Assembly: GCA_003255025.1 (NCBI GenBank)
Contig: QANY01005768.1
Location: 1,996,805 to 2,060,804, forward strand
From: Datisca glomerata
Taxonomy: Eukaryota > Streptophyta > Magnoliopsida > Cucurbitales > Datiscaceae
Direction of reading: 5' to 3'
Length of the DNA stretch: 64,000 nucleotides
Below the pieces are notes generated by a model that saw only the letters and a program-made list of their open reading frames with translations, did not search any database and had not been told where the DNA came from. Positions 34,310 to 46,245 of this stretch are shown piece after piece. A program made the translations under genes and the position numbers. Position 1 is the first letter of the stretch. Each line of letters starts with the position of its first letter.

Positions 34310-35467
34310 TGTTATAGGCATTCCCTAACTACCAGTAACGTAATACCACGTGTCACACTAGACATAGAAGCTTACGCCAGGAGAAGGCTTCTAGGCCCAA
34401 CCACCCAGAAGGAGGAAGTTGACCTTGCCTGGTCGGCTCCCAGGGAGCTTGGGTTTCACTAACCTGAGTTGATCAAGGGCTATAAGAATAAAGCTCACGA
34501 TAAGAGCTCCATTGACTCTCAGCGTCATCATCATCATTACCCCTAAAGGTAACATTCCATGTGGCATCCTCCCACTAGGTTTGAATGCCCAACAGCTCCA
34601 ATCGTCATGATGGGCGTCAGATCAGCCTCCAATTAGTCACCTCAAAGACACATCAACATTAATAACCATCATTTTATGCCAGCTCATGGGATAACTGTTA
34701 TAGGCATTCCCTGACTACCAATAACGTAATGCCACATGTCACACTACACTGTGAAGCCTACACTAGGAGAAGGCTTCTAGGCCAAACCACCTAGAATGAG
34801 GAAGTCGACCTCGCCTGGTCGGCTCCCAGGGAGCTTGGGTTTTACTAACCTGAGATGATCAAGGGCTGCAAGAATAAAGCTCACGATAAGAGCTCAATTG
34901 ACGCTCAGTGTCAACATCATCATTACCCCTGAAGGTAACATTCCACGTGGCATCCTCACATTAGGTCCGAACGCCCAACAGTTCTAATTGTCATGATGGG
35001 TGTCAGATCAACCTCCGATTAATCACCTCAAAGACACATCAACATTAATAACCACCACTTTATGCCAGCTTAGGGGGCAACTGTTATAGGCATTCCCTGA
35101 CTATCAATAACTTAATGCCACGTGTCATACTACACCGAGAAGCGTATACGAGGAGAAGGCTTCTAGGCCCAACCACCTAGAAGGAGGAAGTCGACCTCAC
35201 CTGGTCGGCTCCCAGGGAGCTTGGGTTTCACTAACCTGAGTTGATCAGCGACTGCAAGAATAAAGCCCATAATAAGAGCTCGCTTGACTCTCAGTGCCAG
35301 CATCATCATTACCCCTAAAGGTAACATTCTACGTGGAATCCTCCTATTAGGTCCGAACGCCCAACAGGTCCAATATTCATGATGGGTGTCAGATCAGCCT
35401 CCTGTTAGTCACCTTAAAGATACATAAACATTAATAACCACCATTTTAGGCCAGCTCAAGGGGAAAG
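34310..35467 (+). repeat. 386-bp tandem repeat, three copies in U3
   Basis: Each copy opens with tgttataggcattccct and ends with a ccagct + G-run phrase. Copies look roughly 85-90% identical by eye. Shared landmarks include gagaaggcttctaggcc, ggtcggctcccagggagctt and cgcccaacag. Confidence 0.95.
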
Positions 35468-35816
35468 CGACATTAAAGGTCGCATCTCATCCATCCAATC
35501 AGGGGAAGTTGTGACTTCTCAGAAGACTTCCTTTACACACTCATGAGGCTTCTTCAACACACCAGCTCCACAAGGCTTCATGTATAAATACCTCACCTAC
35601 TCCAGAAGAAGGTAAAAAATTATCTCCTTCGAAAAATCTACCAAAATTATACCAGGATACTGACTTAGCATTCAGAGGCCCTTAGGCGAGGAAACTACTC
35701 TCGGTTCTCCTCGCTTTCTAGGTCCTTTATTTGTATTTTGCAGATTCCTAGGCCAAGATGATTTTCTTGCTAAGGGAAGGACGCACGTATTCATACTATT
35801 CGGATTTTTGGTATCA
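34310..35816 (+). repeat. Outer gypsy 3' LTR with three tandem U3 units
   Basis: Starts TGTTATAGG at 34310 and ends ggtatca at 35816. Units start at 34310, 34696 and 35082, exactly 386 bp apart, and the third runs into the shared promoter part. TATAAATA at 35583-35590 is the candidate promoter. The 5' LTR has only one such unit. An open frame at 34058-34462 crosses the LTR start and is not a gene. Confidence 0.9.
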
Positions 35817-36735
35817 AAAGATAATAATTAAAGTTATTTACTCAAGTTTTAATATTTTTTACCATCACTTTTTAAAAAAAATAGATATTCAAACTATTAT
35901 TTGTGCACAAATTAAAATATTTAATATTTGTGACCATGACATTTTTAAGAAATTATCAAGGAATCATATTTATAGGTTAAAATAAAATGATGAAAATTAA
36001 AACAATCTTTGATATTAATATTTTACATTTAAAGGGTTGATATTATATATTATAAAATATCTAATAATTTTATTTGAAATAAATATTGAAGAGTAATTCT
36101 ACACAATCAAATATTTAGTCAAGTTTTAAGTAACCAAATGATAAATAATTCATAGATTAAATTGTTAAATCATTTGAATGAGTTGTAAAACATTAATTTT
36201 TGAATGAGTGTCGCATCACTTAGTCACTTAAAATTTTGTCAATTACTTAGTCATCCTAGAATTATTCAATACTGGATGTCAATGACTTAAAGTATAATTT
36301 AATATTGAAATTTTTTTAATCAATATATGACAAATATCTTTGTTTAATTTTCTTATTCAATCATGTATCAAACGCATGACACAATATTGAATAGTCCAGT
36401 CTTATACAGTTTAATCTGACTGAATAAGTACAATCTAATATGAATCATCCTAAAGTAGTTTGACACAAGTAGTTAAACTTCATACTCATATTGAATATAC
36501 CATAAGTTCAAGTCCATGTAGAATTTGTAACTGGCGAGAAAATAGTTGATATCCCATAGATAAGTTAAATGTATAATGATTTTGATAAAAAAATGTTAGA
36601 CGTTTAGTGATACAATCATCCTCAATTCGGAGCAAATAATATATATTCCAAATCAATTATCTATAATCTTATTTTGATCTTGTCTTATTATTAGCCTTTA
36701 TTAATTATTTGTTATTTAAAAGAGTTTAATAAATA
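35817..36735. other. AT-rich spacer, nothing recognised
   Basis: Flank of the outer gypsy element. Strongly AT-rich with no repeat structure or plausible frame. Confidence 0.6.
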
Positions 36736-37437
36736 TTAGTCAAGCACCACGCGTGATATGCACGTGGCTCAACTCAATATTAAATTCTCTAATGTAATGA
36801 AAATTTGAATCTAAAAATTATCTTCATATGTAAATTAATTTACTAAATAAATGTATAATTCATTCAATAAATAATTAGCATAAAGACTATATATTTTTAG
36901 TCTCTATATAATGATTAATGATATATCATGTAAATTTACCATAAACCTCATATAACTTTTCGCTATTTCAATGATTTTGAAGTTTAAGAGAAATAATATA
37001 TACTATTTTGATCAAATACTAAGTTCACTGTAATTCATTAATGTCCTATAATTTTATATAAAAATGTTAGTAAGGTTTTAGTTAAACCCACCCACCACAC
37101 CAAATCAATTAAAATGTATATGAATTATTTATACATGTAAATTACATTGTATTATATTTTAATTCTCAATTATTTTTCACTTTTACTGAATTGTCAAGAG
37201 ATATTTTTTTTTATCATCCACCATATGTGTGATTAATGTAAATCATGCTATAAATTATAATTTTGGTATCATTAAAATATAATAAATCACAACTAATTAA
37301 TTTATTAAATAAGTTCCTTACTACAATGACATTTAATATTAAGTTAGATGGCAATTTAGAAATTTTTATAAGAAGATGACGATGGAGTTGTCTAAAAATA
37401 TTTTTCTCAGTACATCCCCACTTTTATATTTTACTAA
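36736..37437 (-). mobile_element. Helitron-like element (candidate)
   Basis: Read on the minus strand, the 3' end is CTAA followed by T (36735), preceded by a hairpin with CCACG / CGTGG arms (36747-36751 and 36763-36767). This matches the Helitron 3' rule (hairpin, then CTRR, inserted before T). The 5' end region (about 37437 down) reads AAAATATAAAAGTGGGG, like the start of the candidate at 43131, although the opening TC is not clear. No Rep/helicase is present. Confidence 0.4.
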
Positions 37438-39744
37438 TTTTTTACATGTGTGTTACACGTGAGTATAAAGTTTTATAAATACTGTTAACATATGTCATCT
37501 TACTTATCTTTATTAATATATGTATTTTCAATATGTCAATTTACAAAATAGAATAATGAGGTTAACATAACTATTTATTTTCATCACATTCTATTATCTG
37601 AAAATAAAAAGCAAAATGGTCAGAATTAAAAAGAGATGATATTTTTTGGAGGTATTTGAATGAAAATTAAATCATATTACTTATTTAGTTTTTGAATGTT
37701 AAAAGTTAATATAGTAGACCATTTCAAGGCCTCAAAAAATATAAAATTCATTTAACTTATTAATTCATCTTTAACCATTTTTCCCGAATATCATGAGTCT
37801 TTTGATAATCGTGGTTGTTAGAAAAATATAAAGTATATTAACTTGATAATATATGATTCAAAATATTTTTTGTAAACAAATATTAAGCTTACTAATATAA
37901 TATTCTCTCTTAATTAGAATTACATAAATAATCTCATCATGTTCATTACAATTTTGTCACATACACAAATTAATATGTTAATATCTCATTCATATTTTAA
38001 CCGTCAATTATTTTTTTCATATATCAAAGTTATTAAATATATATTATTAATGTTATCTAATATATGTCAAATCAGACTATAAATTATATCATTACATCAT
38101 ATCATAATGACTATTATAGATGTAATTTATATAAAAGTTGTTTAAAATATATTGTTAATGTCATCTAATGTATGTCGAATCAAACTATAAATTACATGAT
38201 TACAAAAAATTATAATAACTAGTCCAAGAGCATTTTACCTCATTCTATAGGATGACTCAAAATGCTCGTCATTCACTCTTAAGATTCCAGTCTCCATGTT
38301 CTCAGACTATATTTATTCTTTACTAAGACTTTATCACACTTGTAACTGCACATATGTGATGTCACACATCCCCTTAGCTCCTATGCACAGTTTGCTCTTA
38401 TTTACATTGTCTAGACTTGATCAATAATCCCTAAGAGAAGAACTAGCCCTCTGTCATTGGATCCCAAATAATTTGGGTTAAAAGGATCTGAATTTTTTAT
38501 AATTGGCAGAGCCAGCGACACAAAGTTGGCCACCTCAACTGTCCATTCATATTTGGACGAGCCACATCTAATTGACAAAAAATTTAAAAAATAAAAAAAC
38601 ATCTATTTTTATCAATTTTTCAATTCAGCTTAATCAGGGCCATCCGTATTAGATTAGGCCGCGTAGATCAAGCCATACTACATTTGTTGTTAGAGGATAT
38701 TAATTCGGGTTAGAAGTTTAGTGGACCCCTTAACACTAAAGTATTAAAAGGTCAAAGCCATTGGAGCCTCTCACTTTGAGTTGTTGGACACTTTAATTCT
38801 AAAACTTTAAAAGCGGATAGGTAATTTTCAAAGCGTGTATCTTTATTTGTCCAAAAACATATACCTTTTGGTCCCCACATAAACATCCCTTACTTTTATC
38901 AAATGGAAAACATATGTACGTATCATGTAACCTACTTTGCGGGTCATTGAAGCCTCTTAAAACTATGGTTGTTGCACAGTTTAGTCCCATAACTTTTAAA
39001 GCAAATGCTTTATTTCCTTAGCTGTTAAAATATATACCTTATGGTCCTAAATTAAGTGATCTCCCTTGTCTGGCCCTCGATTACAATTCACTCTCAGTGA
39101 TCTCCTAATGCAGTTATTCTTATTCGAATAGAATCTAGGTGGGAAAATCACAAATGGAACAAATTTCATCATACTCGATGTTTAAAAACCCAGAATTTTT
39201 ATCCAAAATTCTATTATATAGTTAGGCAAAACAAACTCGCGGAAACTCGGTCAATTTTTTTTACAAGTAATCAAGAGTAAATTAATACTTAAATGAAGTT
39301 TCATTTATAAAGATAAAATTCAAAACATCTAATAACTACATATTACTAGTCATAATTGCCTAACGAAAGAAAATAAATTAGAGTTGTTAAACTTTAATGA
39401 AATAACGTAAAACTTATAATATTTTCCAAAAAGGATCATATTGACTTAGTCCCGTGCCAGAGACTCTAGACTTCATCCGATACGAAAATATCCTCCTCAT
39501 TTGAAAATTTTAGAATAAAATAGAATGAGGATAAAAATATACACAGTAAGTAAAACCGTACATACATAACATCACACAAAGGAAATCGCATACGATATGT
39601 ACATCATTGAATCTTACAGAGTTTTACGAACACAATGTTCATTTATTTAGATCCTTCATAACTTTTTTTATAGAGTTCGTTGGCCAACTTCCGTTAGAAC
39701 TAGCCACCACACTCAGAGCAAATTATCAGTCGGTAAGTTGTTAG
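37438..39744. other. AT-rich spacer with diverged internal repeats
   Basis: No gene recognised. At 37438-37480 another palindrome-like acatgtgtgttacacgtg suggests more Helitron debris. At about 38790-39060 two diverged copies of an 'ctaaaactttaaaagc...atataccttttggtcc' unit occur about 200 bp apart. Confidence 0.5.
38031..38222. repeat. Diverged tandem duplication, period about 113 bp
   Basis: The phrase 'tatattattaatgttatctaatatatgtc' with 'aaatcagactataaattatatcattaca' recurs with scattered changes about 113 bp downstream. Confidence 0.7.
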
Positions 39745-39975
39745 TTTGTAAGATATGTAAAAGTGACATTTCTCACGAGTACCATCCAGCACCTTCGAAG
39801 AGGTGGAAGCAGTTGCAGTAATTTCCTTCCCGCATAACTAACCAAAGCATTTTTTAAGATTTGTAGGGTACGTACAAGTGACATTTCTCACGAGTACCAT
39901 TCCGCACCTTCGATGAGGTGGAACCAGTTAAAATAATTGTCTTCTCACATAATTAACCAGAACATATTTAGAGAC
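39745..39975. repeat. Diverged tandem duplication, period about 116 bp
   Basis: Two copies of 'agtgacatttctcacgagtaccat' followed by 'gcaccttcga.gaggtgga' and 'cataa.taacca'. It lies downstream of the minus-strand gypsy pol relic and may be part of its 3' region or LTR, but I could not define LTR ends. Confidence 0.75.
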
Positions 39976-40452
39976 CTTCTCCCAAAGTATGATGTAACAC
40001 ATACATAGGTTTGGTAAGTACATGGCTCTAATAGCATACAATGTTTTACGTTTCGTGATCATACAATAATCTTTCATATCTTATATCACATTACTATGTC
40101 AAATTTCACAATCATAGAATACATCATCATTTAGAGTACAGTATAATAGCATAACAAATACATCATAAAAAATAATAACCAAACAAGGAAGAAAAAATCG
40201 ACGTTAAGTCCACATTTTTCAGACACAGGAAAGCAACCATGCAGTTACATATGTAAGATTTCACTTATTTGATCGCTCGTAAATGACTGCGAAAGTGAAA
40301 CTCTTGAAACAAAAGCACTATATACATTCGGTACAAAATGATAACCCAAAAACCAAAACTAACACTACGTGCTTACTCGGTAAGAACCAATGCAACTTAA
40401 AATAGGGTTTCCTAAAAAATTCTAAAAATCATACAGGATGATTCCAAGTATA

Positions 40453-41540
40453 CTAGGATTTCTCGAATAAAATTTCATATTCTGATGTCTTTTTTGTGCT
40501 CCCAATCTTTGATGTAATCTTCATTAAGAACGGCTCCTCATTTTGTGTGTCATGTATTCTATCCTGAAGTGTAGGTTGCACTGTCATTTGAGCAAGCATA
40601 GTCGAAGCCTCATGGACCAAGATTTCCAACTCCAAACTTTTCAAGTCATTCAGAATGAATTTCTGAGTGAAAATGTGGGCTGCAAGAGAGCCTGATTTCT
40701 GACTTAATGCATCTACCACACTTGCTTTTCCAGGGTGGTAGTTAATCACACAATCATAGTCCTTGACCAGTTCTAACCTTCTTCACTACCTCATATTAAG
40801 CTCATTCTGTGTGAAAAGATACTTCAGACTCTTATGATCTATGTAGATCTTGACCCTCGTTCCATAGAGGTACTGACGCCAAATTTTCAAAACAAACACC
40901 ATTGCTGCGAGTTCCAAATCATGGATTGGGTAGTTCTGTTCATAACTTTTCAATTCTCCGGACGCATAGGCTATAACCTTTCCATCCTGCATCAAAACAC
41001 AACCCAAGCCCACTCGTGAGGCCTCACTTTAGATAACAAATCGATCACTCCCAAAGGACACAGTAAGGACTGGGGCTGAAACCAATCTTTGCTTAAGTTT
41101 TGGAAACTCTTTTGGCACTCTTCTTACCACATGTATCACACAATCTTTCTCCTCAACTTGGTCAACGATGTAGAAATCTTAAAGAATTTCTCCACAAACC
41201 TCCAATAGTAGCCTGCTAATCCCAAGAAACTCCTAATTTCTTTAACATTTATTGGATGGATTCAGTTCAATACTGCTTCTAGCTTTGCTGGATCCACATA
41301 TATACACCCTCTTTTGAAAGAACTGTCCCAAAAAGGCAATCCTAGATAACCAAAACTCGCACTTACTAAACTTGACATACAACCTATGGTCCTTTAAAAC
41401 TTGAAGTGTGATTATGAGATGTTCCTCGTCTTCTCCCTCAGAATTACAGTAGATAAGGATGTCATCTATGAAAACAATGACAAAATGATCCCCCGATTCA
41501 TCAAGTCCATGAACGCGACAAGGGCATTGGTCTAACAAAA
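40453..41540 (-). pseudogene. Ty3/gypsy (chromovirus-like) RT-RNase H fragment
   Basis: The frame 41538-41242 contains '[13 protein letters not shown]' (FIDD at 41472-41461, catalytic Asp pair intact) followed by '[22 protein letters not shown]', the palm-thumb region of gypsy RT. The frame 41013-40786 gives RNase H '[48 protein letters not shown]', and 40749-40453 the end 'INYHPGKASVVDALS'. Frames are shifted between blocks; RT is truncated at its N-terminal side near 41540, and integrase does not follow. The phrasing is typical of plant chromoviruses. It is a dead fragment. Confidence 0.9.
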
Positions 41541-42552
41541 AGGCATGACCAAAAACTCGTAATGTCCATAACGAGTATGAAAAGAAGTCTTAAGTGTGCT
41601 TCATTAAGTATGTAACTAAAAGAGTGAATTAATTATTTAATTAAATAGCTCCATTACTCTATAATGACATTTAATTTTAAATTGAAAGATAGTTTGGTGA
41701 TTTTAAGGAATAATGAGGATAAACTTGTCTAAAAATATATTTTCTCAATATGAATGCTTTTATGTATATTATGATATAATTTCTTTTTCATTTATTAATG
41801 ATTTAATAAAATAAATATTATAATAGAAAAATTTCAAGATAACTCATTGTAACATTTCATTAAAATCCATGCAATAGAATTATTTATTATTTTTCTTATT
41901 TAAGTTAAAGCTATTATGGTTATATAGGTGAAGTGCTGATTATATTACAAGACTTGAAGCTTACTTTTACTACATCATATGATTCTTTTGTGTTTTATAA
42001 TTTATACATGAAATGAGTGTGTGAATTACACATTAGTATAGGTTAGAATTTATTTATAGTATAATGTACATCATATAATAAAGTAGATATATGTATCTTT
42101 ATTACTCTTTAATAAATAAAGTGATACATTTAGATCATTTATTAAAACAAAACCCTTTTAAGAAAATATTAATTTTATTGAGAGAAGGATAAAACTTAAT
42201 TTAAACCACATGCATTTTAGATCAGACACATTTGACAGAGTGAAACTACCAATATCATTCTCTTGATCATCAATATGTTTTTTTTTTAATTATGTCTCAT
42301 TTGTGTTATCTTCAGCCATAATTTGTTTGTTTAATTATATCTCTTGAAAGTTATATGTTCTTTTCTTATTAAACAGCCTTCTGCCAAAACTACTAACTGC
42401 TTAATATGGTATGTTTAAGTAAAAAATCAGTTTGCTATATATTGCTTTCGTTTTGCTAAAGGAATTTCTTAATTATTATATTATAAAATGATAGGTTTTT
42501 GAAAACTAACTTCATTCCTTTCAAATTATAAAACATTGGCAAATGAAGTGAA
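41541..42552. other. AT-rich spacer with a Helitron-like fragment
   Basis: 41610-41765 resembles 37300-37425 (aatgacatttaat, then a 'gtctaaaaatat' + 'ttctca' block followed by ctttta), so it is a third, truncated member of that family. The remainder is AT-rich with no gene. Confidence 0.5.
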
Positions 42553-42850
42553 TATTGGGAATGAACGGAAACTTGAAAAGCCCAAATGCAGGAAAGGAGA
42601 GAAAATATAACAGAGAAAAAGAGAAAAACTTCTAATAGCTCTTATTATGCTTGTGGTCGAATAATTAACAACTCTGTCAGAGGCCTATATTTATAGGCTT
42701 AAAGGAACAACGAATCAACCATATATCTCAGCCTAAAGTTTGAATAGCTAAAAAGGAGGAAACAACTTAAACAAACCAAAAGACTAGTTTTAATAACAAC
42801 TCATCAAAATATCTCGATAACTAACATTGACTTTAAATTAGTCTTCAACA
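42553..42850 (-). mobile_element. 298-bp solo LTR with perfect 5-bp target duplication
   Basis: GTGAA at 42548-42552 is repeated at 42851-42855. On the minus strand the enclosed segment starts TGTTGAAGAC and ends CATTCCCAATA, i.e. TG...CA with the last C changed to T. It holds a TATAAATA box on the minus strand (about 42700-42685) followed by a CT-rich leader and an 'aataagagct' phrase, typical of short copia LTRs. No PBS or polypurine tract adjoins it, as expected after LTR-LTR recombination. Confidence 0.75.
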
Positions 42851-42855
42851 GTGAA

Positions 42856-43130
42856 GTACATCATCAAGTCTGAAACATATTCAAATGAGGGTAACTTTTC
42901 TAATCATATGGCAACAGTTGGATAGTAATTTCAATTGTATAAAGATGTATTTATCTGAAGTCACATTGCCAACTAGATGAGAACATTTAGATATAATTTA
43001 TAACAAATATAATTGGAACGAGTTCTTCAAACACACAGATGTAAGTGATATATTCCCTATGTAATTATATATTTTGATTTTCTTAATTACTAAATGATCA
43101 ATAATTTTTATTTGAGTTTTTAATATATAA
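42856..43130. other. AT-rich spacer, nothing recognised
   Basis: Separates the solo LTR from the Helitron-like element; no frame or repeat of note. Confidence 0.5.
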
Positions 43131-43845
43131 TCTATAATATATTAAAAGTGGGGAGGGAATGAAATCATTTTTAGACAAGTTTGTCCACTTATTATTGGTG
43201 CATTGTCTAATTTATCATTCTAATTTACATGTGTAATTAATAATTGATTATCTACAATCTATATCTATAATCTTTAATATATTAAAAGTGAGATAAGAAT
43301 GAGAATCATTTTTAGACGTTTTTTTCCACTCCATATTTTACAACTATTATATTACCCTTTAAATTTCTTAATAGTGCATTAATATTAGATAATTTTTCTT
43401 TTTTCTTATAATGGTGTATGTCTTGACTCCTTTAAATTTTATTTATAGATGTGATAATATTTTTTTTTATTTCTTTCGTAACGAAATATTTTAGAAAAAA
43501 TCAATTAACTAAAAAATAGAATATGTTTTTCGTTCTTTTGTCAAATAAAAATCAAAGAAATAATGTATTAATTATATCAAATTAAAATCACGTATCCTAG
43601 AGTGTGCACATATGATTTTCTAAAATAATTAACTTAATTAGAGAATTTTTAGTGAGTAAGACTTATTAAAGTGATAATAAATATAATTATGATATTCTAA
43701 TTTTAATTACAAATAAATATATATTCTTTAAACTTTTTTTATTAACAAAACGTACGCCACAGATATAATTTAATTAGTATATTAAAATCGACAACCGTGC
43801 ATTACATTGTTTAAAAAAGATGCGCATATGTGTAGTATAGGCTAG
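43131..43845 (+). mobile_element. Helitron-like element (candidate)
   Basis: Begins TCTATAATATATTAAAAG after an A (43130) and ends CTAG before a T (43846), fitting the A|TC...CTRR|T rule. The sequence just before the end, tgcgcatatgtgtagtatagg, contains only an imperfect hairpin (gcgcat / atgtgt). A second near-copy of the 5' end lies inside at about 43259-43320, so two insertions may be superimposed. No coding capacity. Confidence 0.4.
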
Positions 43846-44689
43846 TTAGTCAAAGAGGTAATCAACACCACTTCCCCTCAATTGAAGTTTAAAAGGTTAT
43901 TGTTTAATAAAGTTTTACGTTGACATTTCACTACAAAATAATGAAGAAAAGTAAAAAGAAAAAAACATTAAACAGTCATCAAATGTATATACCACGTGAG
44001 AGAGAAGGAGTGGGACAGTAACTGGTCTTGTCAGATTCCGACATTGGCCGCCATTAGATGGCAAGTGTGCCCTCCGAAATTCCAGAGATATAGATTCTCT
44101 CTCATGTGAACAATATAGCAGCTTAGGGAGAGTCAAAGAGAAGACTATTCAACTATCTACTCACTGAAAATTATGGTATAATGACGAAATGCATGATGAG
44201 TGTATTACATATATTAAACGATCATCTGTCGTGAGATGCTCAACGAGAAGGAAAAGTTTATTTTGATATGTTGGTTCTAATTTAGAACAGTCGTTAAAGG
44301 AGTCTAACTATAACAGTGTGAAAATCGTTGTTAATTTATCCTCGGCTATTTTGTATGACGGTTCTTAAACCGTCGTAAAAAAATAGTGTGTTCATAGACT
44401 CCTTTCTATTTCTGCTTATTCCTAAAAATTCCTATATATAAACACAATTTTAACATGGTACATATTTTCACAATAGTCAGAGCAGTATCGTTCTATATAT
44501 TTACAGAGCTCATAATTATATAGCATTAAATCATCAATTAGATATCTAAAATATAATAGATTATCAATACAAATTATCCAATGAGTTCAAAGTATACAAA
44601 TTTGAAATAACAATATATTTCATAAGTACTAAATAACGTTAAACAACAAAAGGCTACCCTAGTCTTTACGAGAGTCTTGCATAAACTTC

Positions 44690-45986
44690 ATAATTAAGCT
44701 TGGCTGGGAGCGTATCTCTAAACATTCAGTCTGCGCTAGTCATATTTCTCACGCATCTATGAACATTCAGCCTCTAACTAAGGAACTTGTGCGCATTGAG
44801 GCTCTAACTCAACTACTCGTGCACGTTGGGATTCTAGCTCACTTGCTAAACGGGTAGAATCTTGTGTGGATGATTCCACACGATAATGCGAGAATACTTG
44901 AGATGGAGTTATCCCGAGTCCTATGAACGCACTCGTTCAAGATGTTCTGGACCCAATACTTGTGAGAGCACGTCGTTTGGTGAAATTAGATCATAATCAT
45001 CATCTTAAAATTGACTCATGTGCTCTTTAAGTTTGACCTATAATATAAAATTGAGACTTAATATGAGTAAACATGTAATAACTATTTAAAAACTTGGTAT
45101 TAATATTACAACTTATACTTATTGCAACGTTTACAGTCTCTTTATTTACATAAGTTTCATCATTCCGTTCATGTGAGGCTACAAATAGCTCCGTTCTTGA
45201 GGGCTCTATTTGAAGCTCTTCTGTCTATAAAAATGAGAACATATGATTAAATATACTTAAAATAAAATTTATTAAAATAATTATAAAGTTTAAAATTTAC
45301 CATTTCTGCTATTTTCGTTGGTATATTGGTACTTCCCACGTGTGAGGGTGTTTTAGTTTGTTCCGTGATCTTCCGTTAGTTGCAGCTTACTTTTATATTT
45401 ATGAAAGATCAATAAAAGTTAATTTATTTCACATACAATTAATCATTGTGTATAGTAAAAAAATATACATTTCCTTCTTCCGAGTAGCATTTAGAATTAT
45501 CGCAACAAAACTCTCTTTTGGAATACCATCATTCCAATGTTCTAATACCTCTTCCTCCCTTTCATATGTCGTCATATATTCATTTTTTATTCTGCTCTTT
45601 TCATCCTTCCATATTTGCATTTAAGGATGTCAAAACATATGTTTTATGATATTCTTCTATAACATATTTTGACGATAAAAGAAATATATGATTAAATACA
45701 TACATACATACATATATATATATATATATGTATATGTATTTATATATTTATGTTCAAGCAACCATACATTCACTATTTCCAAAGCTTGATTTTTATGATA
45801 CCACGACACATGCCTCCAATCATATTGTATGGGCAAAATATTATGTCGTCTAGCAATGGTAGCACAAAAGCTTACAAACTTTCCTTTATTAGCTCCGATG
45901 ACCTGGCATTGAGCATTGAAAGCCACATGTATTCTATCCTCGCCTGATCTGGACCTTATAGATGTCAACTGCGTTCGTCCTCGCAT
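44690..45986 (-). pseudogene. Ptta/En/Spm-type plant transposase-associated protein (decayed)
   Basis: The frame 45986-45657 starts MRGRTQLTSIRSRSGEDRIHV and continues with 'VAFNAQCQVIGANKGKFVSFCATIARR.NILPIQYDWR', the pattern of the Transposase_24 (Ptta/En/Spm plant) domain ('v.fNe.gqpiGpn..kf.sflg...r......W'). Further down, 45620-45429 has 'EEEVLEHWNDGIPKES...NATRKKE', a position where this family has a short helical segment. Near 44960-44740, shifted frames give 'LGITPSQVF' and a coiled-coil 'LASELESQRARVVELE', the usual C-terminal part. Frames are broken and an (AT)n run interrupts the gene (45700-45735), so it is inactive. Confidence 0.75.
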
Positions 45987-46245
45987 ACGCCACTTAGATG
46001 GTTCTATTTAACAAAATATTAAATAATATTATGATAATTAAATGAAACACTATTTTATTATGTCAATTAACTTGAATTAAATAGAACAACCTTCTGTTTT
46101 CATATTCATATCATGATATAGATTTGATCCTCCAGATTCAGTAGGAGAGTCAATACCCAATCGAGTATCTGAATGTGATGATTGACATCTCAATGAGGTC
46201 ACGGTGTAAGGCAATCGCGGGTCGTTAAAATTAATTTAGGGTTTT

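Larger units (their letters stand above)
7603..35816 (+). mobile_element. Outer gypsy-like LTR retrotransposon, host of nested insertions
   Basis: Two direct LTR copies in the same orientation define it: 7603-7773 continued at 17765-18282 (interrupted), and 34310-35816. Both begin TGTTATAGG and end in TCA, and share a TATA box and a downstream R/U5-like stretch (cctcggttctcctcgct, aggccaag). After removing nested DNA the body has a decayed gag-like stretch, a tandem hairpin array and about 1 kb before the 3' LTR; I find no protease, RT or integrase. The sequence just after the 5' LTR (18283-18305, ...gatgccttctgtaggaa) resembles the 'ccgtctgtgggaa' leader of Tat-type gypsy elements. Flanking 5-mers (tataa / aaaga) do not match, so a target duplication is not evident. 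Confidence 0.75.

Noticed and set aside
34058..34462. 134-codon + strand frame
   Set aside because: It crosses the start of the outer 3' LTR, and the repeated LTR units do not conserve the frame.
43915..44136. 73-codon minus-strand frame near the CACTA left end
   Set aside because: No domain or compositional support; it overlaps an uncertain transposon boundary.
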